Positions 1-10,701 of a DNA stretch of 64,000 nt are shown one piece after another. The notes under the pieces were generated by a model, which did not search any database, was not told the origin of the DNA, and worked only from the letters and a program-made list of their open reading frames with translations. Numbering within the stretch: position 1 is the stretch's first letter; each line of letters begins with the position of its first letter. The translations under genes were made by a program, and so were the position numbers. The stretch spans positions 20,048,433 through 20,112,432 of the forward strand of contig NC_068347.1 in NCBI RefSeq assembly GCF_014633365.1, given 5' to 3'. Origin of the DNA: Diospyros lotus (taxonomy: Eukaryota > Streptophyta > Magnoliopsida > Ericales > Ebenaceae).

Positions 1-357
1 GTTGCTTATTTATAAATAGCCCTTTATGGGATGCCTAAATCATGCCTCTTATTTTGTTGGTTTTCAAGAGTTGAAAATCAATTATTTTCCCGTCCATTCA
101 TAAGCCTTGTTAGGAGAAGGAGCTAGCACTCCCATTTCGCTCTCCTCGCCAACGGACGCGCGCCGCGTATCACAAGTTAGAGGCCGGACACTTGGACGGC
201 TTGAATCCGCAAACGACTTAAAAATCTAAAGGTTAGATTTACTTTATTATGTATGTGATTGTTTGATTTCGACGTTGATCCAATCGCCGGGATCGGGGTA
301 AGGTTTAAAAATTTTGAACTACGCTGCTTGCCCCATAGCGATCTTGCTTAACTTACA
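1..357 (+). mobile_element. 5' LTR (3' end only) of Copia element 1
   Basis: This stretch is repeated almost exactly at 7503-7859. I count six substitutions over 357 bases, about 98.3 percent identity. It ends in ACTTACA directly before a tRNA-Met-type primer binding site, as expected of a 5' LTR. The window starts inside the LTR, so its beginning and the left target duplication are missing. Confidence 0.93.
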
Positions 358-358
358 T

Positions 359-371
359 TGGTATCAGAGCC
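359..371 (+). other. Primer binding site of Copia element 1
   Basis: TGGTATCAGAGCC lies one base after the LTR end and matches the usual plant retrotransposon site complementary to the 3' end of initiator methionine tRNA. It fixes the element as plus strand. Confidence 0.93.
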
Positions 372-2455
372 ATCGTCGAAATATTTCAATTCCTTACGTG
401 CGGATTCGGTTATGTTGTTATTTGTGAAATAATTAAATGATTGTTGCGTTTGTATTTTTGGATTGTAAAACGTTTTTGGGTGAAGGGCAAAAGATCGTGT
501 ATGACACGAAAAAGGGCAAAACGGGGTTCGGGGTGCATACGGATGCACCGGGGCGTAGAAAGACGTGGCCGAGCGGGGCCCGCGTGCGCTGGGCATGGCC
601 TGGGCGCGCGCAGGGCCCGGCCAGGCGCGGCCGTGTGCGCTGGGGCGCAGCCGTGCGCGCGCATGGCGCGCCCAGGTGCAGCCCCGCGTGCGCGCATGCG
701 CCCCCAGGCACGGCCGCGCGCGCGCAGGCCCCTCATGCGCGGCCGCGCGCGCGCGCAAGGCGTGTCCGGGCGCGGGCGCGACCCGTGACCCGCGAGCAGC
801 GCGCGGCCCGCGGGTGCGACCGGCGACTCGCGCGCGGCCTTGAGCGGCCCCCCGCTGCCCGCGCATAGCTTTGGGCGCCCCGCGCGGCCCCAGTGGGCCG
901 CGCTCGCCCCCCAGCGGCCCCTACCGCGGCGGCGCCAGGCGCGGCCCAAGCGCGCCCATGCGCGCCCCATGCGCGGCCCATGCGCGCCCAGGCCTGGCAG
1001 CATGTTTGACATGCTGCCCAACCGCCTCCCGGCCCCTCCCGCTCCCTCGGGCTTCGGTTTGACCCTTCCCGGGGGTCCCCGTGAAGCATCGGACCGACCC
1101 TTCGGTGGCCCAGTGCGTTCCGTTCTCTTTGGTAGGGCCCGGCCAAATTGTTTGGCTATTTTTATTATTTATATCCGATCTATGAGTGTATGACACTTAT
1201 GGGCCGTGATTAAAAATGGGCTAGGGCCATTAATTGGGTTATTTATTAATTATTGGACTGCTAATGTATGTTTGACATACATTGGTTGATCCAAGGCCTG
1301 TTGAGCCTTGTTAGTTAGACTAATGGATGAAACCCAAGCTCAACACAATTAAAACAATTTTGTTTTTCCAAAATCATACAAAATTTTCAATTTATTGAAA
1401 GCGTTTCATTAAGATTGAAATAGATGCGACAATTAATTAACATAATCTAAATGAATCAATTAGATTGATTGCATGGGTGTATGGTATGGATCGAGTCGAC
1501 CATTTATTTTATGTTGGGAATGAATGCTTGTAAATTTGGTTTTTGAAATAGGGCCTGCGTGTCCTGCTTCTATTATACTCTGATGTACATTCTCTTCTCA
1601 TCTCACTCCCCCCGAATGTAACTCGGGGTTTCTGATTCTATGTAATGTATGTAGAATAGAATAGAGCATCGATAGTTGTAGTTTGTATGAAGAGCAAGAG
1701 ATGGAGCCAAATTGAAGACAAGATTCGAAGACCAATGAAGGCTTGAAGAATGTGCTTATGAAGCAAGATGTGATTCTTCACCTAGGTTTGACCCGCTAGC
1801 TTCCCTTCTATGGCTCGAGGGGACTAGCCGTAGTTATCCATACCATACACCGGTTTGAGTCGTTTATTATGCATTATTAATTTGATTAATTGCATGTGGT
1901 GAGACCTAAATAAATAAATAATAAATCCCTCATTAATATTAAGCCAACTTGCCTTCCATCATTATGAAGCATTAGGTTTCTAGCTGGCACTTGATTTGTT
2001 GAGTCACTCAAGGTCATGTGTCACCTATGATTCCTATGCTTCATGGGCCATGAGATGTCCCTAAATGATGGGTTCGACTTAACTAGAAAGGTGGGGTTTG
2101 TTGAGTCACTCAAGGCCTTACTGAGTATAGAGGCAAAGATTGGGAGTCACATAAGATGTGCTTGGCAAAGAGTTGTCAACCCAATGAATCTAGGAGTTGC
2201 ATGGAGATGCAATTGGTAGCAAGTACCTACCTAATCGATCCTAACACAATTTGTTGAGTCACTCAAGGTTGTGCGAGGGGAGATGGGATCCTAGCTCACT
2301 AGGAAATCTTCCAACGGGATTTCCCGAGTTATGTCTAGAGGGTGGCAAACTCGTAGAAAATAGTGGGAGCAATCATAAAATGTTACTTCTTGCAATTTAT
2401 GATTTCGTAATTCAATATGATTATAATAATATCTCTATTCAATTGTTGATCCAGA
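372..2455 (+). other. Leader region of Copia element 1, no convincing gene
   Basis: About 2.1 kb lies between the primer site and gag. From about 560 to 1010 it is extremely GC- and CpG-rich, dominated by GCGC, GGCC and CATGCGC words, unlike the AT-rich rest of the window. Open frames there run on both strands in several phases with low-complexity Arg/Ala/Pro/Gly translations, as expected from composition alone, so I call none as a gene. From about 1020 to 2455 the sequence is ordinary non-coding leader with three copies of a TGAGTCA-containing repeat near its end. Confidence 0.6.
1995..2268 (+). repeat. Three copies of a 19-bp GAGTCACTC repeat in the Copia leader
   Basis: TTTGTTGAGTCACTCAAGG occurs at 1995-2013, 2097-2115 and 2250-2268 without mismatch. 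Its core GAGTCACTC is palindromic around the centre base and holds TGAGTCA, the classic bZIP (GCN4/AP-1) binding word. Role unknown. Confidence 0.8.
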
Positions 2456-3170
2456 ATGTCTGGAAACATGTCGATAAGATCGATACTCGAGGGAAATAAT
2501 ACCTTCAACGGACTAATTTCTATGACTGGGAGATCATCTTGAGGATAGTCCTCATGTATGATAAGATTCTTTATGCGATAAAGAGCTATCTTCTTACGAA
2601 GCCACCAGTTAAAGAAATAATAGCACATTAGGCCTGGACGATGCACATGGGTGATATGATCATCGCTTGATATATCGTCTTAGCTGCCATGACCCGAAAC
2701 ATAGGTCGCCACATAAGAGTTATGATGCCTATGAGATCATGGCTAGGCTCAAGGACCATCTGTTGAGAAGCATGCCATGGAGATGATATGTTTTATCAAT
2801 AGGTTGCTAGAGCTGAACTTGGGTATGGATGTTGAAACTTACCTTAGATTTGCTGTTATAGTCCCTCCCTAAAAGTTATGGATAAGACTCTTAGAGAGTA
2901 GCTGTCCATACTAAGGGAGACCAAGCCTAAAATTGATTATAGGCCAAGAGAAGTGTTCTCTTAGTTGAAAGGCCCAAGGCGCACAAGGGTAAGCCCAAGA
3001 GTAAGAAAGCCAAAAAGGAAGAAGAGTTCTTCTATAACGCAATTTGGAAGAGTCCAGAAGACTAAAACCCAAAAGGCAAAAAGGATGCAATCTATCTCCA
3101 CTGTGATAAACCGAGAAGTGTAGAGTAAGAAGAGTTCTACTCAAGGCACTTCAGGTATTTATGTTATTGG
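2456..3170 (+). pseudogene. Copia element 1 gag, broken
   Basis: Gag would form the retrotransposon particle and bind its RNA. An ATG at 2456 opens a frame reading MSGNMS, then shifts frame within about 65 bases; after a one-base loss near 2512 the text reads NFYDWEIILRIVL, the usual start of the short Copia gag. Further on come a stop before AWTMHMGD, the segment around GVETYLRFAVIVPP, and a lysine-rich region (about 2940-3110) with several stops where the zinc knuckle should be. No complete CCHC motif survives. The gene cannot make full-length Gag. Copia assignment is firm because of the pol order downstream. Confidence 0.75.
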
Positions 3171-3189
3171 AATTAATCTATTTACTTCT

Positions 3190-4190
3190 GATCAGTCCAC
3201 ATGAGTATTAGATACTGGATCTAATGCTCATACTTACACCTTCGTGTATGGGCTTAGGAGTACGAGGAGATTAATAATAGGAGAAGTGTACCTACACGTG
3301 GTAAATGGATCAAAAGTTGTTCCATTAGTTATAGGGACCTATTTATTGACATTATCCACATGGCTTGTGTTAGATTTACATAACTGTTACTTTATTCCTA
3401 GTTTGACTAGGAATATTATTTCTATTTCTTGTTTGGACAAAGATGGATTTTCATTTTTATTTAAGAACAATAGTTGTTCATTTTAAAAATGAGTTGTTTT
3501 ATGGTAAAGCAACAATATGTAACGGTTTGTATATTCTTGATGTTGATACTCCTATTAATAACATAAATATTAAGCGACTGAAATCAGGTGATTTAAATAG
3601 CACTTATTTATGGCATTGTCGCCTTGGCCATATAAATGAGACTCGCATATCCAATTTGTATAAAAATGGATACCTTAGCACATTTGATTATGAATCATAT
3701 GGTGCTTGCGAATCTTGTTTACTTGGTAAGATGACTAAATCTCCTTTTAAAGGAAAGGGAGAGAGGGCCACAGAAGTGCTAGAGCTTGTGCACACTGATG
3801 TGTGTGGGCCCATGTCCACCCAGGCTCGAGGTGGGTATGTCTACTTCATAACCTTTACTGATGATAGATCACGTTTTGGTTATGTGTATCTCATGAAACA
3901 CAAATCAGAAGCTTTTGAAAAGTTCAAGGAATTCAGATTTGAAGTAGAGAAACAAACTGGGAAAAGTATCAAAGTACTTTGATCAGATCGAGATGGTGAA
4001 CACTTGAACAGTGAGTTTCTAGATCATCTGAAGCAGAATGTGATTCTCTCACAATGGACTCTACCTAGAACATCATAGATGAATGGTGTGTCTAAAGGAG
4101 GAATATGACCTTGTTGGACATGGTCTGGTCCATGATGAGTCGCGCTGAACTCCCTATTTCATTTTGAGGATACGCACTCCTCACCGCGAT
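3190..4190 (+). pseudogene. Copia element 1 protease and integrase region, broken
   Basis: The protease active-site text LDTGS is at about 3208-3222, preceded by a TGA where a tryptophan codon is usual. Then follows the GAG-pre-integrase zinc-binding domain: YLWHCRLGHINETR and CESCLLGKM give the HHCC residues (about 3605-3740). The integrase core starts at LVHTDVCGPM (about 3785) and continues through FTDDRSRFGYVYLM, holding the first DDE aspartate. The frame stops at 3979-3981 (TGA just before SDRDGEH, probably a former CGA arginine codon). The second catalytic region is degraded, with another stop near 4076 and a disturbed segment to 4190. Protease before integrase before reverse transcriptase is the Copia order. 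Confidence 0.88.
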
Positions 4191-4197
4191 CTTTGTT

Positions 4198-4735
4198 TTG
4201 AATAGGGTTCCAAGTAAATCAGTTACTCAGACTCCATATAAGATATGGAAAGGAAAGAAGCTAAATTTGTCTTTCCTTAAGATTTGGGGTTGTCAAATTT
4301 ATGTTAAACGTGTTGACAGTAATAAGCTACAACCCAAATCGACGAGATATTTGTTTGTGGGATATCCAAATGGATATTACTTTTACCACCCATGTGAATA
4401 AAAGGTGTTTTGTTGTCAAGCATGTGATATTCCTTGAGAAGGAATTCTTAGATGCTGTGGCTAGTGGGAGGAATGTTAAGCTCGAATAAGATTCGAGGCG
4501 AACCACAAACAAATACTCCCTTCCAGGAACCCGAGAAAGGTCAGACACAAGAAGTTGTGTCAACTCCCCAACCATCTACACAAGAACCTCATAGGTCGAT
4601 GAGGGTTCGTTGCGAGCAAGAGAGATATGGATTTCTCATCTCGGCACATGGAGATGTGCTTCTGGTTGTGAACGATGAGCCTACTACCTATGATGAGGCA
4701 ATGTCTGACATTGACTCTGGGTTATGACAGATGAA
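4198..4735 (+). pseudogene. Copia element 1 integrase tail and linker, broken
   Basis: The frame from 4198 reads NRVPSKSVTQTPYKIWKGKK and LSFLKIWGCQIYVKR, the conserved Copia segment just after the integrase core. It ends near 4401 at YYFYHPCE and continues in another frame as RCFVVKHVIFLEKEFLDA, so a frameshift lies near 4390. A proline/threonine/glutamine-rich linker follows (about 4500-4610), then a segment ending YDEAMSDIDSGL with a TGA stop near 4727. The first part of the reverse transcriptase seems to be deleted here, because the next readable text is already well inside that domain. Confidence 0.75.
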
Positions 4736-4744
4736 TGACAAAAT

Positions 4745-5445
4745 AGCTTTCCTTAAAGGAAACCTAGTCGAGGATGTGTATATGACACAGCCTAACGGTT
4801 TTGTTACTCATAAACATGCAAATAAGATTTGCAACTTACAAAGGTCCATTTGTGGACTAAGACAAGCATCCCGGAGTTAGAATCAATGTTTTGATGAAAA
4901 GATCAAAAAGTTTGATTTTTCACAAAAGGGAAGTTGATCCTTGTGTTTACAAGAAGGTTGGTGGGAGAGTGGTGGTCCTTTCAGTCCTATATGTGGACAA
5001 TATATTGCTCATAGGGAATGGTGTTCCCATGATGCAATTAGTTAAAATATGGCTTTAAAATATTTTCTCCATGAAGAATTTGGGAGAAGCAACCTATATT
5101 CTGGGAATAAGGATCTATAGAGATAGATCCAGGAGGTTGCTAGCACTCTCCCATAGCGCGTACATTGACAAGGTGCTAAAGAGGTTTAGCATGGAAGATT
5201 CTAGGAGGAAAAGTCTTCCCATGTCACATGGAATACATCTCTCCAAGGCTATGTGTTTGAAGACACAAGATGAGAGAGATAGGATGAGTCGAGCGCAATA
5301 TGCCTTGGCTATTGGCTCGATCATGTATGCCATGTTATGTACGAGGCCTGATATCGCATATAGTTTGAGCATATGTAGTAGATATCAAGCTGATCCAGGT
5401 GAGAAACACTGGATTGCTGTGAAAAACATTCTTAAGTATTTGTGA
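4745..5445 (+). pseudogene. Copia element 1 reverse transcriptase, broken
   Basis: Readable reverse transcriptase blocks are AFLKGNLVEDVYMTQPNGFV (about 4748-4807), a stop-containing SICGLRQAS block near 4850, the catalytic block LSVLYVDNILLIG at about 4979-5017, then MKNLGEATYILGIRIYRD and the thumb region to ARPDIAYS-like text at about 5340-5370. The catalytic YVDD motif reads YVDN (second aspartate codon at 4999-5001 is AAT), which would abolish polymerase activity. Stops and frameshifts occur between about 4876 and 5070. The stretch 5071-5445 is a clean frame of 124 codons. Confidence 0.85.
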
Positions 5446-5483
5446 AGCGCTAAAGAGATGTTTTTTGCCATATGGAGAATAAG

Positions 5484-5977
5484 AGCATACCATGAAGGGG
5501 TTCATGGATGCTAGTTTCCAATTCGACCATGATGATTTTAAATCACGTACAGTCGAAATTCATATTCTGCCTATATGGATGGGCCATGAGTTGGAAGAGT
5601 TCCAACAAGAGATAGTGGCAGATTCAACAACTGAAGTCGAATACATAACAACCTTCGAAGCAGCTAAGGAGGTTGTATGGATCCGTAAGTTCATTGATGA
5701 ACTTAAAGTGGTGTCCAGCATTGTTGATCCAATAACAGTTATTGGGACAACAAAGGAGCCATCGCGTAAGCGAAGGAACCACGGTCTCATCAACGGACCA
5801 AATTTGTATTGCGATATCACCATATGATAATGGAGATTATCAGCTGTGGTGACATATATAGAGAAAGTGTCGACGGATGACAACGTCGTAGATCTCTTGA
5901 CTAAAGCTCTGTCCCAGGAGAAACATGAAAGTCATGTTCGATCATCAGGTATAAGATACATGAGTGATTGGCTCTAG
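5484..5977 (+). pseudogene. Copia element 1 RNase H and C-terminus, broken
   Basis: This is the last domain of the Copia polyprotein, which would degrade the RNA strand during reverse transcription. GFMDASFQFDHDD (about 5497-5535) corresponds to the first RNase H aspartate block. ADSTTEVEYITTFEAAKEVVWIRKF (about 5618-5692) is the STEAEY-type block. A frameshift near 5760-5830 separates the tail, which reads DDNVVDLLTKALSQ and ends MSDWL with a TAG at 5975-5977. That stop lies 3 bases before the polypurine tract, the normal Copia arrangement. Confidence 0.83.
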
Positions 5978-5980
5978 TGC

Positions 5981-5990
5981 AAGTGGGAGA
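5981..5990 (+). other. Polypurine tract of Copia element 1
   Basis: AAGTGGGAGA lies immediately before the TGTTAG start of the 3' LTR at 5992; it is the expected plus-strand primer site. Confidence 0.85.
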
Positions 5991-5991
5991 T

Positions 5992-7859
5992 TGTTAGTGT
6001 AGGTGCTCTAGACCCAATCAGATTGGGCATGTTGTACACTGACAATTGTAATCATGTTATTATTTGAATAAGGAGTTATTCAAATTCACAAGAAGTCATT
6101 CTATTAGTTTGTTGTTATTATTGTAATAACCGAATGAAACTAGATAGAAGTCCATATGATGTATACTGTGAATAATCTATAAAGATGTGACATGATGCAT
6201 CACAGTTTATAGACATCATTAAACGTCCCAAGTCGTAGCAATGTCAAGAATGGACATTGACAATTGCGGTAAGACTTGTATGTGCTATGTTTTTGCTATG
6301 TGATAGCAATGGGGGTCTCACACCCATAGGCATGGGGATGCCTAGACAAGTACATAGGTGACCAATGTTGGAGAACGTGTCACTGGACATGACTCGCCAT
6401 GAGAATCCATTTTGGTTATATGTTGATGGAATTCTCATACGAGATGGGTGTAACTAATCCTTGGACCTGAGGTTGTCACAGTCATCTCATAAGAAGACTG
6501 GTATGCTTTGACATTGTTTCGATGGGCCTAGACAAAGGTTGCACGTGGGCGATCGTTGGGTATATCATGAGGCTCATGGAGATGGAGATGGATGCATAGC
6601 CAAGATGGGACTCGTCTATCCCTTGATAGAGGATGATGTATCTAAGGCGCATTCGGTAGATATTCACTTTAAATCCATGGCCATGGTGAAAGAGATCAAT
6701 AAGGAGTTATTGATTCACTTTTTATTAAGTGCAGATATCCGGATAAACAAAGAAAGACTTATGTGATCATAATCAAGAAACACATTGCCAACTTGAGATC
6801 ACATAGGATACATTGAGGAGAGGATTGAATTACACGGTAACCATGCTCGTGAAAGGTTATTTGCGGATTATGAATCCTTCTGAATAATTGGGTAGGCATG
6901 ACGCCTTGCTAGAGGCCAATCTTGTCTTATGTGTTCGTACCGGCACATTGCCAACATATTCGGAAGCCTAATGAGTCATACGCAATAGGCATGGTCCCTG
7001 GCTTAAACTAGGAAAGCGGACGTATGGTTAAGTGGGACACTTCGGCAAGAAGTTGTGCCGTCGTAGGTTCTCACGGGAAAAGAACAAACAGACGTAATGA
7101 CGTCGATATGACGAGGGGTCGTCATAAAGGAAAAAGTTTCCTAAAATAGCAATTGATTAAATTAGAAAGTAGTTTCTAACTTAATGATTAAATTAGAAAG
7201 AAGTTTCTAATTTAATAATTTAGGCTTAATTTAATACTTGGGCCAAATAAAGTATTTGGGCCAAATATTAAATTAAATTAAATATTTGAGCTAAATTAGA
7301 TTTGGGTCAAATATTAAATAATAAATATTATATTTGGGCTAAATAAGATTTGGGCCAAATATTAAATATTAATTATTTGGGCTTGAATTAGATTTGGGCC
7401 ACATATTTATAAATGAATTTGGGCCACTTTAATTTCTAGTTGGACTAGGATTAATGGGCTAGCCCAATCCATGTCCCCTAGGGTTTGGCAAAACCCTAGG
7501 AGGTTGCTTATTTATAAATAGCCCTTTATGGGATGTCTAAATCATGCCTCTTATTTTGTTGGTTTTCAAGAGTTGAAAATCAATTATTTTCTCATCCATT
7601 CATAAGCCTTGTTAGGAGAAGGAGCTAGCACTCCCATTCCGCTCTCCTGGCCAACGGACGCGCGCCGCGTATCACAAGTTAGAGGCCGGACACTTGGACG
7701 GCTTGAATCCGCAAACGACTTAAAAATCTAAAGGTTAGATTTACTTTATTATGTATGTGATTGTTTGATTTCGACGTTGATCCAATCGCCGGGATCGGGG
7801 TAAGGTTTAAAAATTTTGAACTACGCTGCTTGCCCCGTAGCGATCTTGCTTAACTTACA
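5992..7859 (+). mobile_element. 3' LTR of Copia element 1
   Basis: This 1868-bp LTR runs from TGTTAGTG to TTACA. Its last 357 bases match the 5' LTR end at 1-357. A related solo LTR lies at 8960-10696, which helps fix the TG end. No coding region is supported inside it. A TTTGGGCCAAATATTAAAT-type tandem repeat (about 7226-7420) is longer here than in the solo copy and explains part of the length difference. Confidence 0.92.
7226..7420 (+). repeat. Degenerate short tandem repeat inside the Copia LTR
   Basis: Imperfect units of the form TTTGGGCCAAATATTAAAT recur about six to eight times. In the solo LTR the matching part (about 10160-10215) is much shorter, so the array has expanded or contracted between copies. 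Confidence 0.6.
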
Positions 7860-8329
7860 GGGCTGAGCTGGGATTTAAAGTGATCATTACATTTGAGCCT
7901 TCAATCGCTGCTTCACGTTGGGCATCAAATTGGGCATGCACAGCTGGCCTTTAAATGGGCTTTAAATTGATCTGCAAACTGGACTTGATTTGAGCTTGCC
8001 TCCAACCCTTGGTTCACGCATCCAATGACATTGTACATTATATATATATTCTTATATATTAAATTATATATATATACTCCACGCATGGCATTCAATTAAG
8101 TTATTAATATTATATATATATGTATTGAACACATGAATATGTAATATATATAGATATGTATTATATTTATATATGTTATATATATTATATTTGTTTACTA
8201 TTTTATTATTATTATATATATATATTTGAGAAATCTACATATAACCATGAAAGGTATATAAATATTCAATTAAATCCAATTTTAAGGTCAAAATAAGGGT
8301 AAAAATATAATAAAATTTTGACATTTTTG
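7860..8329. repeat. Unassigned repeat-like DNA with an AT microsatellite
   Basis: Bases 7860-8030 show no gene. About 8036-8235 is an interrupted (AT)n-rich stretch. The segment is bounded by the Copia 3' LTR on the left and by a gypsy LTR end on the right and is probably the interior of that gypsy LTR, but the similarity is not clear enough to say so firmly. Confidence 0.45.
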
Positions 8330-8799
8330 AGCATCAATCAATCGACCCAAACATAAGAGTAATGATGATATGTGCATTGCATTCATTACTTCGATAATTC
8401 ATCATCTAACTTGAGTTTTTCCCCTAAAATATTCAAACGTTCCAGATGGAGATTGTAGCATAAATGAGGATGAATTAGGCATGAAATGACACTTACCAAA
8501 GTGCATGGTAAATTGAATGTATGTTATGTAGCCTATGTATTTAAGTTCTGCTACTTTGAATTTTGAATGTTTTCAGGAATGATGATATATAATCTTATGT
8601 ATGTTTAATGTTTAAGTTAAGGTTCGATTCTAGCTTTCGCATTTGATGTATATGATGATTCTCTTTCGATATAGATGTATGGAAATTTTGGGATGGATAT
8701 GAGGAAATGATATGGTTTAGCATTAGTATTGATTTAAAAAAAAATTATTATTCCAGAATTGTTCTAAGTTATAACTCGCCTGGAAAGTGGGTTGTTACA
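8330..8799 (+). mobile_element. Chromovirus-type gypsy LTR, 3' end
   Basis: The sequence around 8391-8446 (TTCATCATCTAACTTG, then ATATTCAAACGTTCCAG) matches the conserved module of the gypsy LTRs at 22354, 31457, 62573 and 63744. It ends CCTGGAAAGTGGGTTGTTACA at 8799, parallel to the GTGGGGTGTTACA ends of the other LTRs. Protease-coding sequence of a minus-strand Copia begins directly after. Confidence 0.75.
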
Positions 8800-8954
8800 C
8801 ACATTATCTAACATAAGATGTTCAAAGGAGATAGAACCCATACCTATGATCTTACCTTGAGAGTTATCACTATAGTATACGTTACCTCCTTCTTTGAAGA
8901 TGACATTGTTGAGAAGCATTTGATCTCTTGTCATGTGTCTTGAGAACCTACTAT
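8800..8954 (-). pseudogene. Protease fragment of a SIRE-like Copia (minus strand)
   Basis: Read on the minus strand from the edge of the solo LTR this gives LDSRFSRHMTRDQ and then NVIFKEGGNVYYSDNSQGKI, the Copia aspartic protease active-site region and its downstream strand. The active-site DSG reads DSR, a glycine to arginine change. The frame continues across the solo LTR insertion at 8960-10696 into the piece at 10702-10965, and it is cut on the low-coordinate side at 8799 by a gypsy LTR. Confidence 0.8.
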
Positions 8955-8959
8955 CAAGG

Positions 8960-10696
8960 TGTTAGTGTAGGTGCTCTAGACCCAATCAGATTGTGCATAT
9001 TATACATTGATAATTGCAATCATATTTATTATTGAATAAGAAGTTATTCAATTTCATAAGAAGTCGTTCTATTAGTTTCCTATTATTGTTGTAATGACTA
9101 GATGAAACTAGATAGAAGTCCATATGATGTATACTGTGATTAATCTATAAAGATGTGAGATGATGCATTATAGTTTCTAGACATCATTAAATGTCCCAAG
9201 TAGTAGTAATGTCAAGAATGGACATTGACCATTGTGGTAAGACTTGTATGTGCTATGTTTTTGCTATGTGATAGCAATGCATGGGGATATCTAGATAAGT
9301 ACATAGGTAACTAATATTGGAGAACGTGTCACTGGACATGACTCTCCATGAGAATTCATTTTAGTTATATATTGATGGAATTCTCATACGAAGTGGGTGT
9401 AACTAATCCTTGGACCTGAGGTTGTCACGGTCATCTCATAAGAAAACCAGTATGCTTTGACATCGTTTCGATGGGCCTAGACAAAGGCTGCACGTGGGCG
9501 ATCATTGGGCATATCGTGAGACTTATGGAGATGGGTGCATAACTAAGATGAGACTCGTCTATCCCTGATAGATAATGATGTATCTAAGGCACATTTAGTG
9601 GATATTCACTTTAAATCTATGGCCATGGTGACAGAGATCGATAAGGAGTTATTGATTCACTTTTTATTAAATACAGATATCCGGATGATTGAAAAAAACT
9701 CATGTGATCGTAATCAAGCAACACATCGCCAGACTTGAGATCACATAAGATACATTGACGCGAGGATCAAATTACACAGTAACCATGCTCGTGAAAGGTT
9801 GTTTACGAACTATGAATCCTTTTGAATAATTGGGTAGGCATGACACATTGCTAGAGTCCAATCTTGTCTTATGTGTTCATTCTAACACATCGTCAACATA
9901 TTCGGAAGCCTAATGAGTCATATGCAATAGGTACGGTCTTTGACTTAAACCAGGAGAGCGGACGTATGGTTATGTTGGATATTTTAGCAAGAAGTTGTGT
10001 TGTCGTAGGTTCTCACGAAAAAAGAACAAATAGATGTAATGAACGTCAATATGACGAGGGGTCATCATAAAAGAAAGAGTTTCCTAAAATGAAAATTGAT
10101 TAAATTGGAAAGGAGTTTTTAATTTAATAATTTTCTATTTGTTGGAGTGACAAATAGGAAATAAAATACATTTGGGCTTAAATTAATATTTGGCCTAAAT
10201 TGGATTTGGGCCACTTAATTAATTACTAGTAGGACTAGAATAAATGGGTCAGCCCATATCCACTAAGGTTTTGGAAACCCTAGGAGGCCTTGCTCTTCTA
10301 TAAATATCCCTTTATGGGTTGCCCAAAATTAATGAATAGTTTTGTGATTTTTTCAAGAGTTGAAAAACAATTGTCGTTAACTTTCTCCCTTTTCCTTCTG
10401 CATCAATTTGAAATGAGGAGGTTCTTTCCGTCCATACACAAGTCGCAAAAAGGAGAGGGGGCTAGCACTCCCATTCCACTCTTCTCGCCAATGGACGCAT
10501 GCCGCATATCATGAGTTAGAGGCCGGACACTTTGACGGCTTGAATCAGCAAATGACTCAAAAATCTAAATGTTAGATTTATTTTATTTTGTATGTGAATG
10601 ATTTGATTTCGATGTTGATCCAATCGTTGGGATAAGGGTAATGTTCAAATTTTTAAACTACGCTGCTTGCCCCGTAGTGATCTTGCTTTACTTTCA
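8960..10696 (+). mobile_element. Solo LTR of the Copia element 1 family, with 5-bp target duplication
   Basis: It begins TGTTAGTGTAGGTGCTCTAG like the LTR at 5992 and ends CTTGCTTTACTTTCA. The five bases CAAGG stand on both sides (8955-8959 and 10697-10701), a clean target-site duplication. No internal region or primer site is present, so this is a solo LTR left by recombination between two LTRs. It sits inside the protease/gag sequence of an older minus-strand Copia. Length is 1737 bp, and it is visibly more diverged than the two LTRs of element 1. Confidence 0.93.
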
Positions 10697-10701
10697 CAAG
10701 G

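Noticed and set aside
348..1196. Several overlapping long frames on both strands in the GC-rich Copia leader
   Set aside because: All six frames are open because the sequence has almost no AT-rich stop codons; the translations are Arg/Ala/Pro/Gly low complexity and overlap each other.
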